A DNA stretch of 64,000 nucleotides, taken from Heliopora coerulea (lineage: Eukaryota > Cnidaria > Anthozoa > Scleralcyonacea > Helioporidae). The stretch spans positions 124,001-188,000 of the forward strand of contig JASJOG010000294.1 of the NCBI GenBank assembly GCA_030142905.1, given 5' to 3'. The position numbers and the translations under genes were made by a program. The notes under the pieces were generated by a model, which saw only the letters and a program-made list of their open reading frames with translations, did not search any database and was not told the DNA's origin. Positions 36,401 through 45,008 of this stretch are shown here, in pieces. The stretch's first letter is position 1. Each line of letters starts with the position of its first letter.

Positions 36401-36867
36401 CTATCACCTTCCTGCAATTCCACATTGCAATACAGAGGAACCTCCTAGTGTGTGTTCGGACAGAAACATTTAAGGTTTTGTGTGGTTTACTGAATTTGTG
36501 GAATGGTGAATCACAGCCTTGATTCGGAAGAATGTGATTGATCCATGGAAGTGAATGTGGCAAGAATAATATGGAAGACGAATGCGAATCAAAGTCGAGA
36601 AGAAACCAAATCCTGACTGTCATGTTATTTTGTCATCTTTGTGGAGTCTTTTCCCATTCTTCCAATGTGCTTGGTTTGACGATGAAGGATCCAGGTTAAA
36701 AAGATTGATATGTTTGTCTTTTCATATGTTGTTGGATACTTGCTAATTGCTAAGATTGAATTTCTTTTATGCTTGTGAATTAGCATATGCAAAGAAAATT
36801 TAAATTAGTGACATTCAAGTGCCTTGTTTTGATGTTGATTGATTATTCTTGTGTTGCCAGGAATAAG
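33500..36867. other. Gene-poor left arm of the Polinton with internal duplications
   Basis: No frame over 140 codons looks coding. G-rich, C-poor + strand sequence contains diverged repeats: GAACTTGGAAGTATATATTT occurs near 35257 and 35472, each after a CCCTTGAA..TTGGAA..TGAATGTT block (about 35125 and 35330), and GTGAAAATTGAATCTT occurs near 34875 and 35047. A 217-codon - strand frame at 35086-35739 lies across these repeats and has no recognisable domain. It may be decayed genes or a non-coding replication or packaging region. Confidence 0.5.
36224..36376 (+). repeat. 33-bp tandem repeat, about 4.6 copies
   Basis: Unit CAAAACAGACCCATCCGTGA plus 13 more bases. The period is 11 codons, and the + strand frame 36240-36473 reads as TKTSTKTDPSV repeats. 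The strand is C-rich and G-poor, opposite to its neighbours. It could be a low-complexity coding repeat or a plain minisatellite. Confidence 0.75.
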
Positions 36868-36962
36868 GTAAGTTTGGGAGGTATTGCGATTGTGATTGTG
36901 GATGTGAATTGATGTTGTTTCGGTTATCTGTGACATATAAATATTTGTTTCATGTGTTACAG
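36868..36962 (+). promoter_or_regulatory. Likely 5'-UTR intron of the first left-arm gene
   Basis: The donor AAG/GTAAGT at 36867/36868 and the acceptor TTTCATGTGTTACAG at 36948-36962 would splice directly onto ATGG at 36963. The 95-bp length is ordinary for an invertebrate intron. Confidence 0.5.
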
Positions 36963-37151
36963 ATGGCCGAATCGAATCAATTTCATGATGTTCAATTCAC
37001 TTGGTATTCACCATACGGGATTGATTTTTCTCCTTCGGAAATTGAAGATATACAAGGACTGTGTGATGAGATGTTGGATGAAGGTTATTTTGATGAAAGT
37101 GATTGCTGGGTATTGAATTTGATTATTTTAGGTGTTTTTAAAAAGGAGTGA
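36963..37151 (+). CDS. Small acidic protein of unknown function (62 aa)
   Basis: I do not recognise this protein. It starts at ATGGCCGAATCG directly after a splice-acceptor-like CAG and is acidic, with IEDIQGLCDEMLDEGYFDES as its charged core and a hydrophobic tail (VLNLIILGVF). The TGA stop overlaps the ATG of the next gene by one base, which suggests the two are expressed together. An upstream in-frame TTG exists but lies inside the proposed intron. Confidence 0.5.
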   Translation: MAESNQFHDVQFTWYSPYGIDFSPSEIEDIQGLCDEMLDEGYFDESDCWVLNLIILGVFKKE

Positions 37152-37528
37152 TGGCTGTTGAAAAGAAAAGGAACATCGAAAGAAGTTATTGGATTGCTAT
37201 TATGAAAACCGAGGACTTTGATGAAGATTTTGCGATTTCATTATTGGCTGACAAAAGATTAACACGTGAAATTTTGATTTCAGTACAAAGTCATTCGACT
37301 GTTTATGATCAAATGGTGCGTTATGCATCTTTCACGTTTTTTAAATCAATTCCAAAGTCGTATTTTGGACCAGAATTTCGTAAACATGAACTGATTCCTG
37401 TTTTGGAGGTGAAGAACTGGATCAAGAAAAGGCAAACCATTTATCATGAACTGATTGACAATTTGGGGGTTGAATTCCGATTTGAAAATAAATGTAAACG
37501 TAAGGAAGTGCTTAACATGTGTAAATAA
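37151..37528 (+). CDS. Unknown Polinton protein (125 aa)
   Basis: Not recognised. ATG at 37151 overlaps the previous stop (TGATGG). The protein is mixed-charge and probably helical (FDEDFAISLLADKRLTREIL), with FTFFKSIPKSYFGPEF in the middle and a Lys/Arg-rich end (NKCKRKEVLNMCK). Its 3' end faces the - strand gene ending at 37548, 19 bases away, so this is a convergent boundary between transcription blocks. Confidence 0.6.
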   Translation: MAVEKKRNIERSYWIAIMKTEDFDEDFAISLLADKRLTREILISVQSHSTVYDQMVRYASFTFFKSIPKSYFGPEFRKHELIPVLEVKNWIKKRQTIYHELIDNLGVEFRFENKCKRKEVLNMCK

Positions 37529-37547
37529 TTTTATTTGAAAAAAAATA

Positions 37548-38330
37548 TTAAACTGTTATATATTTTACATCGATGTCGTATTGAAAGTAAGGTTTATACG
37601 TTGTCATTGCCTGTCTTCCATTTTCAAGTATATATGTCGCGTTGATTGCTTTGAACCAATCAAAATTTGGAAGCAATATGATATCATGATATGGAAGGAG
37701 TTTCATATTCAAATTGTTTATTTCGAATGGGTGTTCTGAATGATGAAATGTATTTTCTGGGAACAAATGAGGTTGTCCTTTGAATTGGTACAAGTGATAA
37801 ATTTTAAATATACCTCCCGTGGCAAAGTTAAATCCAACATAACCACCAGGATTTGTGCTATATGCATCGGTTTTTGTTTCATAATCTGTGGATGATGTTG
37901 GAGATGTGATTGATTTTTCCAAATAAGTTGTTGGTTTTGATGATTCCGAATCGACATGTGATATGCAAGTCACTTTGAGATCTGTTACAATTCTTGTTTC
38001 AGCGATGTTCATGTACCCGTTATAACCAAGAAAGCAATCATTTTTTGGTTTTAAACCTTGATGATATAGATTACTAGTGGAGCCATTATCATAATGTAAT
38101 ATTGAAGGAGCTGCAAAATATGATTTGACTTTTGTTGCTTGAACTGTTCCATCAGTGTAAATATGATTTGATGAATGAGATATTGATCTATTGCATCCCA
38201 ATCTGATCGTTTTTGTTTCCTGACTGTTGGGAAACCAAGGAAGCAAAATACCGGATGGAGTGTAATAATTTCTCTGAGGAGTGTAATAATATCTCTGAAT
38301 TTGTGCGATAAAATGTTTTTTTTCTGGCAT
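37548..38330 (-). CDS. Unknown protein, paralogue A of a duplicated pair (260 aa)
   Basis: Not recognised. It is clearly homologous to the next gene at 38375: both share LGCNR near the start, YTDGT, TDLKV, YLEKSITSPTSS, NPGG(Y/F)VGFNF, LFPE.T.HHSE and NFDWFKAINATYIL, about half of all positions by eye. The composition is polar, Tyr/Thr/Ser-rich, with few charged helices, so a beta-rich structural protein is plausible. There is no signal peptide or membrane segment. The pair runs against the surrounding + strand genes and is separated by 44 bases. A role as minor virion or attachment protein is only a guess. Confidence 0.65.
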   Translation of the reverse strand: MPEKKHFIAQIQRYYYTPQRNYYTPSGILLPWFPNSQETKTIRLGCNRSISHSSNHIYTDGTVQATKVKSYFAAPSILHYDNGSTSNLYHQGLKPKNDCFLGYNGYMNIAETRIVTDLKVTCISHVDSESSKPTTYLEKSITSPTSSTDYETKTDAYSTNPGGYVGFNFATGGIFKIYHLYQFKGQPHLFPENTFHHSEHPFEINNLNMKLLPYHDIILLPNFDWFKAINATYILENGRQAMTTYKPYFQYDIDVKYITV

Positions 38331-38374
38331 GATTTGAATTTTGGATTGTCTTCTGAAATTTTGATCGATTGATA

Positions 38375-39136
38375 TTATATTTCCAAGTAACTTGCGATGA
38401 TGTTGTATTCGTAGAATGGTTTCGATACACTCATTGCTTGTTTTCCATTGGCCAATATATATGTTGCGTTTATGGCTTTGAACCAGTCGAAATTTGGTAC
38501 CAATATTAAGTCGTGATTGATGGGGAGTTTGAATTGCAAATTATCTGTTTCAAATGTTTTTTCTGAATGATGGTATGTTTCTTCTGGAAACAAATGAAGT
38601 TTTCCTTTAAAATCTTTCAATTGATGTACTTCGCTTAAGTTGGCCGTTAAGAAGTTGAATCCAACAAATCCACCAGGATTAGAACGATATGCGTCGACGG
38701 TTGTTTGATAATCTTTTGATGATGTTGGAGATGTTATTGATTTTTCCAAATAAATTATAGGCTTTAATAATTCTGAATTGATATGCGATTTGCATTCCAC
38801 TTTTAAATCAGTTATAATTCTTGTTGTGGTCAAATCCATTAGATCATTCGTGCCAAGAAAACATTTGTTTTTGGTTTTCATTGCGTCAAAATTCAAAGAT
38901 GAAATTCCTGTGGTGTTGTAAACGGTTTTTGAAGGTCTGACAAGAATGGCTTTGACTTTGGCTGTTTGAATTGTCCCATCAGTATAAGAGTGTTCTGATG
39001 AATTTTCTTTTAGTCTATTGCATCCCAATTTGATGCTGGTTAATTGAGGAGTGTCAGCTTGACGATTGGTATTTGTTGTTGCGTCGAAATATGGAATCCA
39101 TATTTTCGCGGTGAAATGTTTTTTGATTTTGTACAT
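38375..39136 (-). CDS. Unknown protein, paralogue B of a duplicated pair (253 aa)
   Basis: The sister of the gene at 37548. The frame is open upstream to 39667, but I place the start at ATG 39134-39136 (MYKIKKHFTAKIWIPYF): it matches the N-terminus of the sister (MPEKKHFIAQIQ), and the upstream part overlaps a better + strand gene. Conserved blocks are IKLGCNR, SYTDGTIQTAKVKA, TRIITDLKVECKSH, YLEKSITSPTSS, NPGGFVGFNF and NFDWFKAINATYIL. The function is unknown; the duplication is probably specific to this element lineage. Confidence 0.65.
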   Translation of the reverse strand: MYKIKKHFTAKIWIPYFDATTNTNRQADTPQLTSIKLGCNRLKENSSEHSYTDGTIQTAKVKAILVRPSKTVYNTTGISSLNFDAMKTKNKCFLGTNDLMDLTTTRIITDLKVECKSHINSELLKPIIYLEKSITSPTSSKDYQTTVDAYRSNPGGFVGFNFLTANLSEVHQLKDFKGKLHLFPEETYHHSEKTFETDNLQFKLPINHDLILVPNFDWFKAINATYILANGKQAMSVSKPFYEYNIIASYLEI

Positions 39137-39337
39137 GTTTCTCGAGAATATGATATTGAACTTTGAAGTAATATGCATATAATGAGTTCTGATATCATAA
39201 CTAATTATGCAATGTTTGTTTTCGCCTCGCTTGTTGCTATGTTGTGACGAGAAATCGGTCATTCTGTTGTTTGAACACGTTGTGGTTGTTAATAAAAGTG
39301 AGTTTCGTTGTGATTCTTTTGAAAAGGTGAGTTGAAA

Positions 39338-39661
39338 ATGGATGATCGTTGTTTTTATTTGCGTGTTTCGAAATTGTTGTCGAAAGCACTCTTGAGAAGT
39401 TCTTTTGTCGACGAATTTCGAATGGAATTTATTGGAGATTCTGTTTATCAAATTCAAGTGTTTGCGTGTTCTTCTAGCTTGTTTGATATCGAAGATTCCG
39501 CCGTCTTGTATTTCGAGTGTGAAAATATAGTTGGTTGCGATTTGTTGAAACAGTTTATTAGAACAGTTTTGATGAACGATGATTCTTTCGTGATTTGTCC
39601 CTTGTCGAATTACTGTTGCGACGGCGTTTCTGACAGTGGTATTTGTGTTTGGCATGTATGA
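39338..39661 (+). CDS. Unknown Cys-rich small protein (107 aa)
   Basis: Not recognised. ATG at 39338 (MDDRCFYLRVSKLLSKALLR). The C-terminal half has spaced cysteines (FECENIVGCDLL, ICPLSNYCCDG, GICVWHV), possibly metal-binding. Its last codons overlap the next gene: ATGTATGA holds both the next start at 39654 and this stop at 39659-39661. This is the first gene of a tight block of five + strand genes running to 42996. Confidence 0.5.
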   Translation: MDDRCFYLRVSKLLSKALLRSSFVDEFRMEFIGDSVYQIQVFACSSSLFDIEDSAVLYFECENIVGCDLLKQFIRTVLMNDDSFVICPLSNYCCDGVSDSGICVWHV

Positions 39662-40022
39662 AATCAATCACTGCAAGAATATTGTTATTCTTGATGAATG
39701 GTGTGAAGAAAAAACAAAATTGGAATTGATAGATATTCATCAAGTGTTATATAATGATGGAAAGGAAATCAAAGAAAGTATTCGTGGTGAAAAATGCGTG
39801 TGGTTTTTGTTGACATTCACAGATTCGAAAGTGGATTGTTCTTTGGAATTAAAAGTTGATTTGAATATGGAAATGAATTCTGACAATATTATGGGCGTTG
39901 AATATGTGGCTGACTATTTGAAAATGCTAATTTATGTCGATAAAAGAGAATGGAAGGATTTTTTCCAATGTGGGATTTTGAAAGAAAAAGACGTTTTCTT
40001 TCTTGACTGTTATAAATGTTGA
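39654..40022 (+). CDS. Unknown acidic protein (122 aa)
   Basis: Not recognised. ATG at 39654 overlaps the previous gene by 8 bases. Features are LDEWCEEKTKLELIDIHQVL, VWFLLTFTDSKVDCSLELKV and a C-terminal FFLDCYKC. The alternating hydrophobic strands suggest a small beta-rich or alpha/beta fold. It ends 8 bases before the next ATG. Confidence 0.55.
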   Translation: MYEINHCKNIVILDEWCEEKTKLELIDIHQVLYNDGKEIKESIRGEKCVWFLLTFTDSKVDCSLELKVDLNMEMNSDNIMGVEYVADYLKMLIYVDKREWKDFFQCGILKEKDVFFLDCYKC

Positions 40023-40029
40023 TATCGAA

Positions 40030-41241
40030 ATGTGGACAAGAAGACAGTATTTGATGTACAATGCATTGTCACAAATGCTTGTTTATATGGGAAATGATCC
40101 TAGAGTTTTTGGTCTTTATTTCACTTGCAAAACATTTTATGAATTATATGTGAGAGTGGCAAATCCAGTTTATGGTGGATTTGATAAATTCAGAAATCAT
40201 GGATGTGATTGGATTATTCCTTTGAAAGATGTTGAACGCAAGAAACATTTGCAAACATTTTATCGGGAGAATTTTAAAGGATATTTGGTTTGTGATTTTG
40301 AACCTCTTTATGCATGTATGTTTGTTTATCCTGATTTGGGATATTTTCAAATTCCAGTGAATATTGTGAAATTTTGTTATATTTTGAAATTTAATGGGTT
40401 GAAAAATCTCGATGATATTTCATTGTATGTTTTGAAAAAAAAATCATCGCTTTTGGGTAAATCAAATATAGTTTCTTTGAATGATTTTAATGTTATCACG
40501 AATGCTGACCCCATTGAAACGAGAATGAATACGGTTGTTGATGAAAATTATGTTGTTCATGATGATTCGTTTGTCGTTGGTATTAAAATTTCGACGTTTG
40601 GAGTGGTTTTGACTTCACAATTTTGCATGGGAAAATTTCATTTTTTTGGAGTCACATGTTATTCTTCTTTTAAATTGTGGTTGTCTCAAATAAGACAAGC
40701 CAACATATCATTTTTGAAGTGCTGTTTTAGTTATTATCCTTTTTTGAGAAAAATATTGGCGATGTATCAATGTAGACGTTGTGTTGGTATTTTGAGAAGA
40801 TTTGTTGAATATTTTTGTCGAAATGAAAGGAAAACTTATTTTATGACAAATTTTGAAGCATTTGGTACCAAAATGTTTTATAATTCAAAAAGGAGACCTA
40901 AATTTGTTAATATGAATCTTTCTTTTACTTCAAAATATGGATATGCAGACGCATCAAAACTTCCCAAACCTTTTGATCATTTACATAACGCTGAATTGAT
41001 TCATGATTGTTATTATGATGTAACAAATTCAAATAAGAAGGTGTTGTTCATTGAAGATATGAATTTCATACGAGTTGATGAATATGGATGTATGAAATTA
41101 GCAAGTCCTGCTTTGTTGACTGAAAATTGTGATTTTGATATCGACCCTCGATTGCATGGTATAAATTTGATTTGTGAAGGTAGGGATCATTTTTATGCCG
41201 ATTCAGTGAAGAGAACATTTGCTTATTTTGCAATATTCTAA
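40030..41241 (+). CDS. Large unknown protein with an F-box-like N-terminus (403 aa)
   Basis: ATG at 40030. Residues from about 10 to 45 (ALSQMLVYMGNDPRVFGLYF, then TCKTFYELY) resemble an F-box in spacing and in the closing CKxFYxL motif; this is a weak similarity. The rest has many Cys, Tyr and Phe residues and no domain I can name (MYQCRRCVGILRRF in the middle). F-box proteins recruit targets to SCF ubiquitin ligases, and viruses sometimes encode them, so a host-interaction role is possible but unproven. Its TAA overlaps the next ATG (TAATG). Confidence 0.6.
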   Translation: MWTRRQYLMYNALSQMLVYMGNDPRVFGLYFTCKTFYELYVRVANPVYGGFDKFRNHGCDWIIPLKDVERKKHLQTFYRENFKGYLVCDFEPLYACMFVYPDLGYFQIPVNIVKFCYILKFNGLKNLDDISLYVLKKKSSLLGKSNIVSLNDFNVITNADPIETRMNTVVDENYVVHDDSFVVGIKISTFGVVLTSQFCMGKFHFFGVTCYSSFKLWLSQIRQANISFLKCCFSYYPFLRKILAMYQCRRCVGILRRFVEYFCRNERKTYFMTNFEAFGTKMFYNSKRRPKFVNMNLSFTSKYGYADASKLPKPFDHLHNAELIHDCYYDVTNSNKKVLFIEDMNFIRVDEYGCMKLASPALLTENCDFDIDPRLHGINLICEGRDHFYADSVKRTFAYFAIF

Positions 41242-42122
41242 TGGAATTATATCACAAAGTGAACGGGTTTGGAATCACCAATATAGCTCATTATGATGAT
41301 TTGTCTGTGAAACAAGTCTGTTATGATCTAAATAGTAAAGAGGTTCAAATTTACAAAGCTTGTCCTGATGTTGAAGGAGGATTCAGATTTTTTCGCTTGT
41401 CGAAATTCTGCTTTGAATTCAAAGATCTTGATGCTGTCATCAACAATATGTCTTCATTGAAAGACAGTGATGAAGTGTTAATTGAATTGTCTGTGAAAGC
41501 CACCAAACGTCTGGTGTTTGCTTTCAACGAGCAGTATGGCAATTGGGAATTGGGATTTCAGAAGAAGAAAGCCATTCAGAAAAGGAAAGCAGTCGTTGTG
41601 GATTTGTCAAATGATGATATCGAGCAACCATGTTCATCTGGAGTTGGAGATTTGCGAGTGCACTTGCTGAAACCAGATTATGACCAAATATCAAATTACG
41701 AATGCATAAAATTCAAAAAACATGAAAATTTTGATTTTATGATCGATCGACTGATGGAATTCAGAAGAGAAATTTTGAATGAGTTTCCAAATATGAGAAA
41801 CGAATTCCATCAAGCGAATAAGAGTGATTTTGATCAAAGATTTTTCAAAAATAATATTGATCTTTTCAAATATTTGACATATCAAGTGGGATTAAGTCAA
41901 GAGTCCCGATCTGTCTCAAGAATCGCTTTGTTGAGACAATATTGCAATGATTTAAAAGCCATTTCATCAAATTTCGATTTGAATTTGTTCATCAAAAATG
42001 AGAAAAAAGCTTATGAATATTGTAGGATCTTGAAGGAAACTCGAAATCAAGCTCGTGAAGAAAGAGTCACAAGATCTCAGCCTCCATCAAAGAAGAAATA
42101 TGACAAAGAAGATAACGAATGA
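41241..42122 (+). CDS. Unknown protein (293 aa)
   Basis: Not recognised. ATG at 41241 lies inside the preceding TAATG. A mixed alpha/beta N-terminal half (to about residue 110) is followed by a charged linker (KKKAIQKRKAVVVDLSNDD) and a helical C-terminal half (FMIDRLMEFRREILNEF, SRIALLRQYCNDLKAISS) ending in a Lys/Arg-rich tail. Its last 23 bases overlap the integrase start in another frame. Confidence 0.6.
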   Translation: MELYHKVNGFGITNIAHYDDLSVKQVCYDLNSKEVQIYKACPDVEGGFRFFRLSKFCFEFKDLDAVINNMSSLKDSDEVLIELSVKATKRLVFAFNEQYGNWELGFQKKKAIQKRKAVVVDLSNDDIEQPCSSGVGDLRVHLLKPDYDQISNYECIKFKKHENFDFMIDRLMEFRREILNEFPNMRNEFHQANKSDFDQRFFKNNIDLFKYLTYQVGLSQESRSVSRIALLRQYCNDLKAISSNFDLNLFIKNEKKAYEYCRILKETRNQAREERVTRSQPPSKKKYDKEDNE

Positions 42123-42996
42123 CTTTATCCAAGAACTTGCAAAGAGCTTGAAAGCAAAACAAAAACATGTGTTAGATCGTGAACAGTTATTTAGTCATAG
42201 TAAAAAGACTTATAAAAGGTTAAAAGTTGAAACAAATTACCCCAATGAACAATGGCAGATTGATTTGATGGACATGTCTTCTTTAAGTAGATATAATTCA
42301 GGTTTTCGTTATATTTTGATTGTAATAGATGTTTACAGTAGATACGTGTGGGCTAGAAAATTGAAAAGTAAAAATGCAATGGATGTGTTGAAAAAATTTG
42401 AAAGTGTGATTGATGATGAAAATGTTTTGCCACAGACCATTCATAGTGACAAAGGAGGAGAATTTTCTGCAATTAAAAAAAAATCTTTGAATGGCGCATT
42501 TGGCAAGATTGTCAAATATCGATCGAGTGAAAATTATGAAATGAAAAGTGTGATTGTTGAAAGATTTATTAGAACTTTGAGAATGATGATTTCGAATGTC
42601 TTATATGGATTGTATGGAAAAATTGAAGCAAGATACACAAATATTTTGGACAAAATTGTCGAAAAATACAATGATAGTGCTCATGTGAGTTTGAACAAAA
42701 ATAGTCCTAGAGATGTTTATCGTGAAAAAATTAAAATTCCACGTGTTTTTAAATATAAAAAGTATTTTGAATTTCGACCTTTTTATAGGAAAGGGATGAT
42801 TTTGAAAGAAGGTCAAAAAGTAAGGGTATCGCAATTGAAGTCACGTTTTGAGAAAGAAAGCACTTTTAAATGGAGTAAGGAAATTTTTAAAATTGATACA
42901 GTTAGATTGACAGATCCCATTACATATATTATAAGTGATATGAATAATGATGTTTTGTCTGGTGTGTTTTATAGGGAAGAATTGTTAAAAATTTGA
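42100..42996 (+). CDS. Retrovirus-type (rve) integrase of the Polinton
   Basis: 298 residues from ATG 42100; the frame is open upstream but ATG 42100 is the first start not deep inside the previous gene. The catalytic triad is D55 (WQIDLMDMS), D117 (IHSDKGGEF) and E154 (IVERFIRTL), with 36 residues between the last two. The C-terminal segment (GQKVRVSQLKSRFEK, FKWSKEIFKID, SGVFYREELLKI) matches the SH3-like DNA-binding domain typical of Polinton integrases. A classic HHCC zinc finger is not visible in the short N-terminus. The enzyme should insert the linear element by strand transfer, normally leaving a 6-bp target duplication. Confidence 0.93.
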   Translation: MTKKITNDFIQELAKSLKAKQKHVLDREQLFSHSKKTYKRLKVETNYPNEQWQIDLMDMSSLSRYNSGFRYILIVIDVYSRYVWARKLKSKNAMDVLKKFESVIDDENVLPQTIHSDKGGEFSAIKKKSLNGAFGKIVKYRSSENYEMKSVIVERFIRTLRMMISNVLYGLYGKIEARYTNILDKIVEKYNDSAHVSLNKNSPRDVYREKIKIPRVFKYKKYFEFRPFYRKGMILKEGQKVRVSQLKSRFEKESTFKWSKEIFKIDTVRLTDPITYIISDMNNDVLSGVFYREELLKI

Positions 42997-43025
42997 AACT
43001 TTAGTGTCTTACAACTAAAAAAGGT

Positions 43026-43949
43026 ATGTCTTCCATTATATTTGCATCAAATCAAATTAGCCAAAGAAGAGAAAATCAAATTAATGATTTTGAAATTGAA
43101 ATTAATCCACCCATCGATGCCAGATTGGGTAATAAGAAAATAACTGTGAATGAAGTGATATACCCCAACACTTTGTCATCCATTCATCCTAGGAACACCG
43201 AGTTATTCAAATTTAAATATTCGATGATTTTGGGTAATTTTGTTTATAATAAAACGTCAAAATCGTTTATCAATTCATCAATAAACGTGCATCATGATTG
43301 GATTTATATACCCTATGGTCATCATGATTTGACTGATTTGATGATGTTTATGAATAAACATTTGGATTTGATTGGGTGTGAAATTAATCTCGTAATGGGA
43401 CAAAAGTGTGTGATCACTTGTGGTAAAACATTTCATTATTATTCAACAGCCACATCTGCTTTTGATGGATTCACATCGAATAAAAAATATAAGAAAAGTA
43501 GCAATAGACTTAATGATGTCGATCAGTTTGATGTGAAAATAGAATTGAATTTTTCGAAAGGTTTGAAGCATGTGTTGGGATTGATTGATGATGATGTCAT
43601 TTTTGAATTTAAGGCGTCAAGTTCAAAAACAGATGATGTGATTCAATATAAAGGATTTTATGTTATGGATCCATCATATGGCTTGAATTTCATGTGTATT
43701 ACTTGTGATAAAATAGTTCCTGTGAAAATGGGATATGAGTTTAAAGAAAGATTGATTGTTTGTCCTTTGAAAACATCAAAACTGAAACATGATGAAGGAA
43801 TGTCAATATCACATTATCCGAAAGATTGTGTACGTATGCTTAGGCCAGGAATTATTCATTCAATGCATTTTCAAGTGAAAGATATGAATGATGAAAAATT
43901 ATATTTCAATAGTGGAAAAATTGTATTGATATGCACCATTTACAATTGA
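43026..43949 (+). CDS. Minor capsid (penton-like) protein candidate
   Basis: 307 residues. The start MSSIIFASNQ is followed by FEIEINPPIDARLGNKKITV and VNEVIYPNTLSSIHP, a pattern of short beta strands that opens penton-like proteins of Polintons and related viruses. The position between integrase and the small basic virion proteins, upstream of the major capsid gene, supports this. The C-terminus (RPGIIHSMHFQVKDMNDEKL) resembles a final jelly-roll strand pair. In this family the protein forms the fivefold vertices. The identification rests on context and strand pattern, not on a unique motif, so an unrelated virion protein remains possible. Confidence 0.65.
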   Translation: MSSIIFASNQISQRRENQINDFEIEINPPIDARLGNKKITVNEVIYPNTLSSIHPRNTELFKFKYSMILGNFVYNKTSKSFINSSINVHHDWIYIPYGHHDLTDLMMFMNKHLDLIGCEINLVMGQKCVITCGKTFHYYSTATSAFDGFTSNKKYKKSSNRLNDVDQFDVKIELNFSKGLKHVLGLIDDDVIFEFKASSSKTDDVIQYKGFYVMDPSYGLNFMCITCDKIVPVKMGYEFKERLIVCPLKTSKLKHDEGMSISHYPKDCVRMLRPGIIHSMHFQVKDMNDEKLYFNSGKIVLICTIYN

Positions 43950-43980
43950 CATACCCTTTTTTTTTGTTTGAGTTGTGTTT

Positions 43981-44124
43981 ATGAAGTATCATCGTCAATT
44001 CATTCAGAGAGGACGAGGATTTGTGTATTTGAACAAGTTGTCAAAACAAATATCGAGATCGACGAATAATAACAATATAGTGGCTAGATTGCGAAAAAGG
44101 CGTCAAACTTTAAAACGAGTGTGA
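43981..44124 (+). CDS. Tiny basic protein (47 aa), probable virion core peptide
   Basis: MKYHRQFIQRGRGFVYLNKL opens a strongly basic peptide that ends RLRKRRQTLKRV. It carries the Q-R-G-x-G-hydrophobic motif seen in two other basic proteins of the element. The TGA at 44122-44124 lies 2 bases before the next ATG. Small Arg-rich proteins of this kind package DNA in adenovirus-like particles; that role is inferred. It could also be a decayed N-terminus of a longer gene. Confidence 0.5.
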   Translation: MKYHRQFIQRGRGFVYLNKLSKQISRSTNNNNIVARLRKRRQTLKRV

Positions 44125-44126
44125 GT

Positions 44127-44444
44127 ATGAGAGGAAGAAATAAATATATGCGATTTCAAAGAGGTGAAGGATTATCAACATTGATGATTAATCCAGGTGT
44201 TGCAGGTTTAACTAGACCTCGTGCTTTTTTTCGACGACGTCGAAGACGCAAAAGAAGTCAAAGAGGACTTGGTTTTGGTTCATTTTTGAGAAGCGTTGGA
44301 AGAATTGGAAAAAAAGTTGTCAATAATCCCATGGTTAGAAAATTCGCGAAAGATGTCATTTTGCCAACTGCCATGGGTGCGATCAACAAAAAATTGAATG
44401 AAAGAAATATTCGACTTCCCACATCCATTCAACTACCATTGTGA
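44127..44444 (+). CDS. Basic virion core / pVI-like protein (105 aa)
   Basis: ATG at 44127. Two Q-R-G-x-G motifs (FQRGEGLSTLM and SQRGLGFGSFL) flank an Arg cluster (FFRRRRRRKRSQR). After the second comes an amphipathic basic helix (LRSVGRIGKKVVNNPMVRKF). This layout, a cleavable leader and amphipathic basic segments, is typical of adenovirus-like core or membrane-lytic proteins processed by the viral protease. The TGA overlaps the next ATG (TGATGG). Confidence 0.65.
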   Translation: MRGRNKYMRFQRGEGLSTLMINPGVAGLTRPRAFFRRRRRRKRSQRGLGFGSFLRSVGRIGKKVVNNPMVRKFAKDVILPTAMGAINKKLNERNIRLPTSIQLPL

Positions 44445-44992
44445 TGGAGATATTGGAAATCAAATTCAAAACCAATGAATACAACGATGAAGTGGAAATT
44501 GTGGAATACAGCGTTGATGATTCTGTCAAACAAAGATTCAAAAATGCAATGGATGAAAATATCTTAAAAATAAATGCGAAACTGTATAAAGTTGAAATTT
44601 CCAATATTTTGAATAATTTTAAAATCAAATATGGAAGATATATTTCTTGTGCAAATTCCGATTCAAGTAAATCTTTGGATGATATTGACGATAATGCTTT
44701 GGTGGTGAAAACAAATTTGACCAATGCGAAAATTTCAAAAAAAGGAAATATGCCAAAATCTTTGGACATTGTTATGAAAACAAATACATTGTGTGTGATT
44801 GATCTGAATTGGTTCAAATTGTCACGTGGAGAAAATGTCGAATTTGATAGTTCATCGATAAGAATCCCTGTGGAATTTGTTTTTGGAAAAGACGATTTGA
44901 ATAAATATTTTAAATTTTATTTCCAACATCAAGACGGTTCCGATATTATGAATAATCAGTATGTAACTCTTGGTTTTCAGATTTTGAAATAA
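44444..44992 (+). CDS. Unknown virion-cluster protein (182 aa)
   Basis: Not recognised. ATG at 44444 overlaps the previous stop. Mostly alternating polar and hydrophobic residues (VEIVEYSVDD, LYKVEISNILNNFKIKYGR, LDIVMKTNTLCVIDLNWFKL, SIRIPVEFVFG), suggesting a beta-rich protein. It sits between core-protein and capsid genes, so a structural or assembly role is likely but not shown by sequence. Confidence 0.6.
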   Translation: MEILEIKFKTNEYNDEVEIVEYSVDDSVKQRFKNAMDENILKINAKLYKVEISNILNNFKIKYGRYISCANSDSSKSLDDIDDNALVVKTNLTNAKISKKGNMPKSLDIVMKTNTLCVIDLNWFKLSRGENVEFDSSSIRIPVEFVFGKDDLNKYFKFYFQHQDGSDIMNNQYVTLGFQILK

Positions 44993-45008
44993 TAAATTAT
45001 TATTGAAG

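Noticed and set aside
39134..39667. N-terminal extension of the gene at 38375 to 430 residues
   Set aside because: The paralogue at 37548 begins at the equivalent of 39136, and the extension covers a better + strand gene at 39338-39661.
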